This document shows positions 33,876 to 41,700 of a stretch of DNA of 54,189 bases, piece after piece. Position 1 is the first letter of the stretch; each line of letters opens with the position of its first letter. The translations under genes and the position numbers were made by a program. The stretch is from Porphyromonadaceae bacterium UBA7207. GTDB lineage: Bacteria; Bacteroidota; Bacteroidia; Bacteroidales; Muribaculaceae. The DNA lies in NCBI GenBank assembly GCA_002490635.1, contig DKUJ01000044.1:1-54189 (forward strand), given 5' to 3'. A model generated the notes under the pieces. It saw nothing but the letters and a program-made list of their open reading frames with translations. It was not told the DNA's origin and did no database searches.

Positions 33876-35534
33876 TCAGAGCACAACCACTTTCACAGGG
33901 GTGCCGTGGGCGGCTGTTGTCACGAAGTATATGCCGGAAGGAAGCGGGATGTCGGTGTTCTGTTCCACGGTGCCTACTTCGGCCACGAGGCGGCCGGCGA
34001 CATCGAATATGCGGCATCCGGGGTGGGGTGTGTTGCATATTATGCGAATGAAGCCTTCGAAGCCTTTTGCCAGCAGCGGCTGGTCGACGGTTACGCCGGA
34101 CACACCTGCGTGGTCGACGAACACCACGTTGCTCATGGGCGAGCGCACTTCCAGACGCACGCTCTGCACGGAGTACGCTTCGGAGTCGCTTTCGTCGAAG
34201 CCTACGATTTCCAGTGAGTTGTCTTCGGCTACTATCTCCTCGTCGATGGCTTCGCCTCCCACATAGCGTGTGCGGGTGACCACGAAATAGTCGATTGTCT
34301 CATTTGCGGGGGCGGTCCAGTTGGCGGTGTAGCGGTCGGACTCGATGTTTGTGGGTGCGGTGGCCGTGCAGGCTGAGAGTGTGGGCACAGGCAGGCACTC
34401 GCCGCGCAGCGAAACACCTCTGGAACCGTCGAAATCGCCGCTGAGCAGCAGGCGCGAGGTGTGTGTGCCGGTGGCGGTGGGCGTGTAGTTCACGGTGAGC
34501 CAGTAGCCGTCGGCCGAGCATGCCAGATTGGCGGGAATGGCTTCGGTGGCTACGGAGAACATCTTGCTGTCGGCGCTGTAGAGGAGTACCTCGACGGCAT
34601 GCCTGAGGTCCTGGCCGTGAACGAAAAGCCGCGATGTGGCAGTGTGCCCTATGGCCACCTGCCCGAACTGCAGCTCCATGCCTGTGGCAGGCGCCAGCAG
34701 CTGAGGGTCGCCCGTGGGGGGGATAATCACAGAACCGGGGGTGAATGGTTCGCCGCGGCGTTCGCCCCAGATGTATTCGGCCAGTTCTGGCATGTCGATG
34801 AACGGATTGCGGTTGTTCTGGAACCCGTAGACGGCTTCGTTGCGGTCGACTTCCTTCTGGCTCACCGGGTCCATGCGGTGCCATTGCATCAGCAGGTCGA
34901 TGGACCAGTTGTTGAGGGTGGGGTAGTCGTTCTGGCTCACCATGTATGTGTACTTCCAGGTGAGGTTCTGGTAGCATGTGGCCATGTAGAAATAGGTGCG
35001 TGCGAAGTCGCCTTTGTATTCATCGTCCGGCTCGAATACGCTCGCCGCATTGCCGCCCTGTCCTCGCACGGGGTATCCTACACGGCATATTCCGTTGTTG
35101 AATTTTACAGGCTGGTTCATGTCGACGGTGCCGAGGGGGTAGTTGCTTTTCGCGGAGTTCGCCGCGCGTTCCGAAGGATAGAGGTGGTTGAGGTCGACAT
35201 ACGCTCCTACCGATTCGGAGCCTCCCCACCAGCTTTTGGGGAAGGAGTGCTCGCGGTTGAGGCCGGTGAACGAAGGCGCGTAGAGAGGGATGTCGGAATA
35301 CATGTCCCACCACCGCCTGCTGTCGGGATAGACGTCGGTGACCTGGAAATAGCGCGGGAGGTCGTTGTAGGACGACACTCTGGTGAAGTTTTTGATGATG
35401 TTGTGCACGGCGGTCTTCAGGTCGCCATCGGTTTTGCCGTTGAGGCTGCTGTAGTATCCCGCGGGGATTTCGGCCATGGAGCACAATGCAGCGAATGCCG
35501 CAATGAGCAACAACCGGCTTCTTAGTTTTTTCAT
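33876..35534 (-). CDS. Secreted endonuclease I family nuclease with C-terminal sorting-like domain
   Basis: The 552-residue protein has a signal peptide (residues 1-21, ending CSMA). Its nuclease domain at about residues 25-265 belongs to the endonuclease I family (PF04231, beta-beta-alpha-metal fold). The core is GLNREHSFPKSWWGG with His96, then VDLNHLYPSERAANSAKSNY with Asn116, His117 and Asn126. After GERRGEPFTPGS come an Ig-like region (about 280-390), a fibronectin III-like region (about 395-480) and a C-terminal piece with GCRIFDVAGRLVAEVG and LPSGIYFVT. That last piece resembles a type IX secretion sorting domain. The likely role is extracellular DNA degradation for nutrients or defence. 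No TAnnTTTG promoter was seen in its 127-base upstream gap. Confidence 0.88.
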   Translation of the reverse strand: MKKLRSRLLLIAAFAALCSMAEIPAGYYSSLNGKTDGDLKTAVHNIIKNFTRVSSYNDLPRYFQVTDVYPDSRRWWDMYSDIPLYAPSFTGLNREHSFPKSWWGGSESVGAYVDLNHLYPSERAANSAKSNYPLGTVDMNQPVKFNNGICRVGYPVRGQGGNAASVFEPDDEYKGDFARTYFYMATCYQNLTWKYTYMVSQNDYPTLNNWSIDLLMQWHRMDPVSQKEVDRNEAVYGFQNNRNPFIDMPELAEYIWGERRGEPFTPGSVIIPPTGDPQLLAPATGMELQFGQVAIGHTATSRLFVHGQDLRHAVEVLLYSADSKMFSVATEAIPANLACSADGYWLTVNYTPTATGTHTSRLLLSGDFDGSRGVSLRGECLPVPTLSACTATAPTNIESDRYTANWTAPANETIDYFVVTRTRYVGGEAIDEEIVAEDNSLEIVGFDESDSEAYSVQSVRLEVRSPMSNVVFVDHAGVSGVTVDQPLLAKGFEGFIRIICNTPHPGCRIFDVAGRLVAEVGTVEQNTDIPLPSGIYFVTTAAHGTPVKVVVL

Positions 35535-35608
35535 CGGAGGTGAATGTGGGAGCTGATGTGAGAATTGGGTATTGAACCGGCAGCAAGGGAGCCGCCGCTA
35601 TTACAACG

Positions 35609-35648
35609 CACAACGTGCGACCGGTGTTCATGCCGGTCGCACGTTGTG
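35609..35648. terminator. Sixteen-pair hairpin downstream of ald
   Basis: Bases 35609-35624 pair perfectly with 35633-35648 (loop of eight bases). It lies 14 bases past the ald stop on the minus strand. There is no strong U run on either side, so termination may be partial or need Rho; its position still fits an end-of-gene structure. Confidence 0.6.
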
Positions 35649-35661
35649 TTGCGAAAATTCG

Positions 35662-36768
35662 TTATAGTGTCAGAGGAGTATAGGGCATGTCCCATGCTTC
35701 GGCCACGGCTTTGAATGTGATTTCGCCGTCGACCATGTTGACGCCTTCGGCCAGGCCTTTGTCGGCGCGGCATGCTTCGCGCCAGCCTTTGTCGGCCAGG
35801 CGCAGTGCATATGGCAGTGTGGCATTGGTAAGTGCCATGGTGGAGGTGTAGGGCACGGCTCCGGGGATGTTGGCCACGGCATAGTGTACCACGCCGTCGA
35901 CTTCATAGACGGGTTCGGAGTGGGTTGTGGCGTGGGAGGTGGCGAAGCATCCTCCCTGGTCGATGGCCACGTCGACCATCACAGAGCCTTTCCTGAGGAG
36001 TTTTACCATGTCGGGCGTGACAAGCTTGGGAGCTTTTGCTCCGGGGATGAGCACGGAACCTACGACGAGGTCGGTGGTGGGCAGTTCGGCCTCGATGTTG
36101 TGCCGCGAGGAATATAGGGTCTTCACATTGGCTGGCATCACTTCGGAGAGGTGCCGCAGCACGGGCAGCGATATGTCGGTTATTGTCACGTCGGCACCAA
36201 GTCCGGCAGCCATGAGCGCGGCATTCTTACCTACTACGCCGCCACCGAGGACGAGCACCTTGGCAGGCTTCACTCCCGGGACTCCGCCGAGGAGCACGCC
36301 GCGGCCTCCCTGTGGCTTTTCGAGGAAGCGGGCACCTTCCTGGATGGACATGCGACCGGCCACTTCGCTCATGGGCACCAGCAGCGGAAGGCCTCCGGTA
36401 GGGCCTACTACGGTTTCGTATGCTATGCATGTGGCTTTAGAGGCCGCCATGGCCTCTGTGAGGGCGCGGTCGGAAGCGAAGTGGAAGTAGGTGAACAGCA
36501 GCTGCCCGGGGCGCACCAGAGCGTATTCGGGTTCTATAGGCTCCTTCACCTTTATAATCATTTCGGCAGTGGCATATACATCCTCTATTGTGGGAAGTAT
36601 GGCGGCGCCGGCGGCCACATATTCCTGGTCGGAGAATCCGCTGCCTTCGCCTGCGGTATGCTGCACATACACGGTGTGGCCGTGGTGTATGAGTTCGTGC
36701 ACGCCCGACGGGGTCATGCCAACGCGGTTCTCGTTGTTTTTGATTTCTTTGGGAATTCCGATAATCAT
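35662..36768 (-). CDS. ald: Alanine dehydrogenase
   Basis: Ald interconverts L-alanine and pyruvate plus ammonia with NAD. The 368-residue length is typical. Family signatures are IIGIPKEIKNNENRVGMTPS at the N-terminus, IIKVKEPIEPEY near residue 70, and PLLVPMSEVAGRMS. The NAD-binding Rossmann segment is VLVLGGGVVGKNAALMAAGL near residue 170, and DVAIDQGGCFATSHATTHS lies near 268. The gene is divergent from fumarase, with two promoters between them. Ald may feed or drain pyruvate together with the L-serine dehydratase elsewhere in the window, though they are not linked. Confidence 0.95.
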   Translation of the reverse strand: MIIGIPKEIKNNENRVGMTPSGVHELIHHGHTVYVQHTAGEGSGFSDQEYVAAGAAILPTIEDVYATAEMIIKVKEPIEPEYALVRPGQLLFTYFHFASDRALTEAMAASKATCIAYETVVGPTGGLPLLVPMSEVAGRMSIQEGARFLEKPQGGRGVLLGGVPGVKPAKVLVLGGGVVGKNAALMAAGLGADVTITDISLPVLRHLSEVMPANVKTLYSSRHNIEAELPTTDLVVGSVLIPGAKAPKLVTPDMVKLLRKGSVMVDVAIDQGGCFATSHATTHSEPVYEVDGVVHYAVANIPGAVPYTSTMALTNATLPYALRLADKGWREACRADKGLAEGVNMVDGEITFKAVAEAWDMPYTPLTL

Positions 36769-36855
36769 CGTGTAAGGTGTTGGTAGTTAGGGTTAGGTGA
36801 TGTGTTTTAAGGTTAGCAGGACGCCTCCGGAGAGCCGGAGTTTTGTGTCCGGTGC

Positions 36856-36885
36856 CAAAATTACACAAATTCCGTTTTCCTGCAA
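36856..36885 (-). promoter_or_regulatory. Promoter of ald
   Basis: On the minus strand TAATTTTG (complement of 36856-36863) and TTG (complement of 36883-36885) are 19 bases apart. The leader is about 80 bases. Confidence 0.55.
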
Positions 36886-36904
36886 CACCCTCGCAAAAAA
36901 ATAT

Positions 36905-36935
36905 TTCGTGGTATGATTTAAAAATCGTACATTTG
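36905..36935 (+). promoter_or_regulatory. Promoter of the fumarase gene
   Basis: TTCG at 36905-36908 and TACATTTG at 36928-36935 are 19 bases apart. The predicted leader is about 17 bases before the ATG at 36958. Confidence 0.6.
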
Positions 36936-36957
36936 CCAACAATTCCAAACCAACCCT

Positions 36958-38607
36958 ATGGCAACAAAACCGTTTCACTACCAGGAAATGTTTCCCCTGG
37001 GACCCGACACTACAGAATATTACCATCTGACTTCCGACTATGTGCGCACCGAGACCTGGGGTGGGCATGAGTTCCTTGTCGTGGAACCGGAAGCCCTCAC
37101 CGTGCTTGCCCGCCAGGCCACACACGACAATGCCTTCATGCTGCGTCGCGAGCACAATATGATGGTTGCGAAAATACTTCAGGACCCCGAAGCGAGCGAC
37201 AACGACCGCTATGTGGCCCTTACCATGCTGCGCAATGCCGAAGTGGCCGCCAAGGGCGCACTGCCTTTCTGCCAGGACACAGGCACAGCCATCTGCCATG
37301 CCGAGAAAGGCCAGCTGGTGTTCACCGGCTGCAACGATGCCGAAAAGATTTCGGAGGGTGTGTATCTTACCTACACCACCGACAATCTCCGCTACAGCCA
37401 GAACGCGCCTCTGAACATGTACGACGAGGTGAACACAGGCTGCAACCTGCCCGCACAGATCGATATCCACGCCGGCGAGGGCAACGAATACCACTTCCTT
37501 TTCGTAGCCAAGGGTGGCGGCAGCGCCAACAAGACCTACCTCTACCAGGAAACCAAGGCTACAATCAATCCCAAGACCCTGGTGCCCTTCCTTGTTGACA
37601 AGATGCGCACACTCGGCACGGCTGCATGTCCTCCATACCATATCGCTTTCGTGATCGGCGGCACTTCGGCCGAGAAGAATCTCGAAGTGGTGAAGAAGGC
37701 TTCGGTGAAATATCTGGACTCCCTGCCTACAAAGGGCAACGAGTACGGCCATGCTTTCCGCGACATAGAACTGGAGAAGGAACTCAAGAAAGCTTCTGAG
37801 GAACTCGGCCTTGGCGCACAGTTCGGCGGCAAGTACTTCGCCCACGATATCCGTGTGATCCGTCTGCCCCGCCATGGCGCGTCGTGCCCCATCGGCATGG
37901 GTGTGAGCTGTTCGGCCGACCGCAACGTAAAGGCGAAAATCAACCGCGAAGGTCTCTGGATCGAGAAACTCGATGCCAATCCCGGAGAGCTCATTCCCGA
38001 AGAACTGCGCAATGCCGGCGAAGGCGACGTGGTGAAAATCGACCTCAACCGCCCCATGCCCGAGATTCTGGCCGAACTCACCAAATATCCGGTGAGCACC
38101 CGCCTGTCGCTCAACGGCACCATCATTGTGGGTCGCGATATCGCCCATGCCAAGATTAAAGAGCGCCTGGACCGTGGCGAGCCCATGCCGCAGTATCTCA
38201 AGGACCACCCCATCTACTATGCCGGCCCGGCGAAGACTCCCGCAGGCATGCCATCGGGTTCGTTCGGCCCCACCACCGCAGGACGTATGGACAGCTATGT
38301 GGATCAGTTCCAGAGCGCCGGCGGCTCCATGATTATGATTGCCAAAGGCAACCGCAGCAAGGCTGTGACCGACGCCTGCAAGGCTCACGGAGGCTTCTAC
38401 CTTGGAAGCATCGGTGGCCCGGCGGCAATTCTGGCACAGAATTCGATAAAGAAGGTCGAACTGCTGGAATACCCCGAGCTGGGAATGGAAGCCATATGGA
38501 AAATCGAAGTGGAGGACTTCCCCGCATTCATCCTTGTAGACGACAAGGGTAACGACTTCTTCACACAGATCGCGCAACGCTGCCAGGGATGCCCTGTTAA
38601 CAAATAA
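36958..38607 (+). CDS. Class I fumarate hydratase (4Fe-4S)
   Basis: The enzyme interconverts fumarate and malate, here as part of the branched TCA or succinate pathway of an anaerobe. The 549 residues match the single-chain class I fumarases (FumA/FumB type). The N-terminal alpha domain has LPFCQDTGTA (Cys105), YDEVNTGCNLP and AACPPYHIAFVIGGTSAE (Cys224). The beta-type domain contains SCPIGMGVSC (Cys318) and TRLSLNGTIIVGRDIAHAK. The tartrate-dehydratase-like motif PSGSFGPTTAGRMD and the ending RCQGCPVNK complete it. Cys105, Cys224 and Cys318 are the probable cluster ligands. A strong terminator follows. Confidence 0.95.
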   Translation: MATKPFHYQEMFPLGPDTTEYYHLTSDYVRTETWGGHEFLVVEPEALTVLARQATHDNAFMLRREHNMMVAKILQDPEASDNDRYVALTMLRNAEVAAKGALPFCQDTGTAICHAEKGQLVFTGCNDAEKISEGVYLTYTTDNLRYSQNAPLNMYDEVNTGCNLPAQIDIHAGEGNEYHFLFVAKGGGSANKTYLYQETKATINPKTLVPFLVDKMRTLGTAACPPYHIAFVIGGTSAEKNLEVVKKASVKYLDSLPTKGNEYGHAFRDIELEKELKKASEELGLGAQFGGKYFAHDIRVIRLPRHGASCPIGMGVSCSADRNVKAKINREGLWIEKLDANPGELIPEELRNAGEGDVVKIDLNRPMPEILAELTKYPVSTRLSLNGTIIVGRDIAHAKIKERLDRGEPMPQYLKDHPIYYAGPAKTPAGMPSGSFGPTTAGRMDSYVDQFQSAGGSMIMIAKGNRSKAVTDACKAHGGFYLGSIGGPAAILAQNSIKKVELLEYPELGMEAIWKIEVEDFPAFILVDDKGNDFFTQIAQRCQGCPVNK

Positions 38608-38630
38608 GCGGCTTCCGGTGTTATCATAGT

Positions 38631-38678
38631 CGTGGCGGGCGCGTCCTAAGCAAGGGCTCGCCCGCCACGAATCTTTTT
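38631..38678 (+). terminator. Terminator after fumarase
   Basis: CGTGGCGGGCG at 38631-38641 pairs with CGCCCGCCACG at 38659-38669 (11 pairs, 17-base loop), followed by AATCTTTTT. Confidence 0.8.
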
Positions 38679-38753
38679 AGAAACTGTTTCCGAGAAACCG
38701 GAGTATATATATTCGGGCAGTTTCCTGGAACAATTTTGACAGAATCCAACGCT

Positions 38754-41700
38754 ATGCAGAGAGTCTTTTTAGCAATCACAGTAATTATTCTGACGAGTAT
38801 AATGAAAGTCAACGGAGCCGAAAGTTTCTCTACTCCCGATTTTGCCTATCCGGCCAATGTGGAGAAGAACGCCTTGCGTATGCTCTCGACTTCCGGTACG
38901 GCACCCGCCGGCGAGCGCGGAGCAATACGCCTGCGGGCTTTGCTGGAGATGTCGCGTGCGGCAGTGGAAATCGATCCCGATTCAATCTTCGCCATGCCCG
39001 GCAGGATTTCGCACTATGCCTCGCTCGAGAGCGGCAATCCCCAGGCCCGGGCTATGCTGGAACTTCTGCAGGCACAGACTCTGAGCGGTATCTATCTTTC
39101 GAACCGTTGGCGCTACGACCGTGTCGACGCTCCATTGGCTCCTCTTCCCGAGGATATAAGGCTGTGGAGCGGCCGGCAGTTCCGCAATGCCATAGAGGCT
39201 CTGCTGCTGCGTGCCGATTCGCTGGCTGCGGCCGCTCCGGCAATGTCTCTGGAGGCTTTCGACGGCTGTGTGAAGCAGTCCGGCATAACCATGCCATACG
39301 TGCCTACAGTGGGCGCGTTCGTCCGATATAGGGCCATAGAGACACTCAGGGAGCTTGACAATGCATCACTCGCCGACAGCCTGCTTTCAGCGGCAATCAG
39401 CTCCACACCCTCCAGTGAAGCGCCGTATTATTTCTGGATATGGCAGAAGGACGACAACAATGCCTCGGCCTTGATGAACAGCTACAAAGCACACAGCGAC
39501 GTGGAGGCCGCAAGGCTACTGCTGCTGAAGGCAGTGGAAGCGGTGGAGGTAACAACCTATGATGAGTCCGGCAAAGAAACCGCAAGGACGGATGCTAAAA
39601 TCGCTGCTATCGAGGAATCGCTCAGCCGTTTTCCCTCATGGGGCGGCAATGCGGATCTGAGGAATATTCTCAGCCGGCTCACCGCTGCCACAGCCCGTTG
39701 CCGGATGCCCGACTATGGGTATCCCGGGAAAGCTCTTCCCCTGACAGTGGACTATGAGTTCGCCACAAAGGTGGCAGTAACCGTGTACAGGCTGCCGGAA
39801 GGCCGCCGGATGAGTTCGCCGGAAGATGTGCGGCGCTGTTCCGTCGATACTGTATTCGATATTGAGGTTTCCGGGCGGCGAGGAAGTTCCGAGGTGAAGT
39901 TCATGCCGCAGGAAAGCGGCCGCTATGCCGCCGTGTGCGATGTCGACGGCGTTGCCGGTTCCAATATTGCGGAATTCGACGTTGTGCCGTTCCTGCCCGT
40001 TGTTATCGGCGGCTGTGACCGGATGGCGGTTCTGACACCTTCGTTCGCCGATGGCACTCCGATGCCCCGGATTGGCGTCGTGGCCGAAAAACACAGGCGC
40101 GGAGTTTCCACAAAAGAACGCCTTGGCCAGACCGATGCTGACGGCATACTTCTGGTGCAGCCGGAAGGGACATACAACGGCAATACCACTCTTGCCTTCG
40201 AGTACGGAGGCCATATATTTGATTTAGGCGACAGCTACCGACGTTTCGGCGCTCCCCGCAAACCTGATCTCAGCAATGAATCTGCGACATTGTTCACCGA
40301 CCGTGCCCTTTATCGTCCCGGCGACAGCGTGGCATGGAGCATGGCAGCCGGCGAGCGACTCGCCGACGGAACCATGCGCACGGCTTCGCGGCGCCGCTAT
40401 TCGGCGAAGCTTCTGGATGCCAACAACACTGTTGTGGATTCGATTGAAGCCACTACCGACACTCTCGGACGGGCTTACGGCGTTTTCGCCACTGTCCGTG
40501 GCGGGCTTCAGGGCAGTTATACTTTGCGCGTGAGCGACGGCAACCGCACAGTGGCAATGACATCGGTGATGGTGAGCGACTACCGCATGCCCGTTTTCGA
40601 GGTTGTGGTCACGGCGGTGCGCCGCGGTGTGCCTGCTGCCGGAGCGATTACTATCAACGGCAAGGCGACCACTTATTCCGGAATGCCTGTGGCCTCGGCC
40701 CGGGTCGATGTCGAAATCTTGGGCGCCAGCCGCTGGCGCTGGTTCGTTCCCGAGCGTTCTCTTGGCAAGCTTGAGTGCAGCACCGGTGCCGACGGCACGT
40801 TCTCGGTGGAAGTGCCCGCTGCCATGCTTGAGCAAAAGAACGGCTCCGAGCCTTACCACAGCTTTGTGGCGCGTGTGCTGGCAACTGCTGTCAATGCCGA
40901 GACTGCCACCTGCGAACGCAATTTCACCACCGGCAAGCCCTATTCGCTCGATATGAGTGTCGCCAGTGTGGCCGACGGTTCCAAGCCCTTGACAGGATGT
41001 TTCTACGCCTACGATTCCGAAGGGGTCAACAAGCCCATGGAGCTTGTATGGCGCATAGGTGTGCCTGCCGACGGAGGAAAGACTCTGGAGCGTGTGCTTG
41101 CATCCGGCAGCGCGCGTGCCGGCAGCGACTGCGCTATGGACATCGCCGCAATACCGGCAGGGTGCTATTCCATTGAAGTCGCAGCCGCCGACACCGCTCT
41201 GGCCGATACCAGAATATACGAAGGCGCGCTCACTGTGTACAACACAGCGCGCAACGAGGTACCCGACCTGGACTCGCCGCTGTTTATGCCTCCGCAGCGT
41301 ATTTTTACCGGCAACGGAAAGTCCCGCGTGCTCATTGGCGTCGCCGCCGACAAGGCTACGGTGTATATTGCCGTGCGCCACGGCAATAAGCTCCACTGCA
41401 TCGAACCGCGCACTCTGCGCCGTGGTTTCCACCGCATCAATGTGGCAAACTATGCCGGTGAAGGCGGATGCGAGGTGCTTCTGGCAACCGTAGCAAACGG
41501 TGTATCCCATGTGGAGACACTGGAATTCGAGAAACCCGCCGTGGCGGAACTCGAAATCACCGCCGAGAGTTTCCGCGACCGCCTTGTGCCCGGCGATACC
41601 GAGCAATGGCGTCTGCGCCTGAGTCGCGGCGGCCGGCCTGTGGAAGGTGCGGCAGTGGTGGCCACGATGTTCAACAGGGCATTGTCGGCATTGACTCCCT

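Noticed and set aside
38680..38724. Inverted repeat GAAACTG-N31-CAGTTTC before the A2M gene
   Set aside because: Arms of seven bases with a long loop are weak, and a better terminator lies just upstream; no operator role can be supported.
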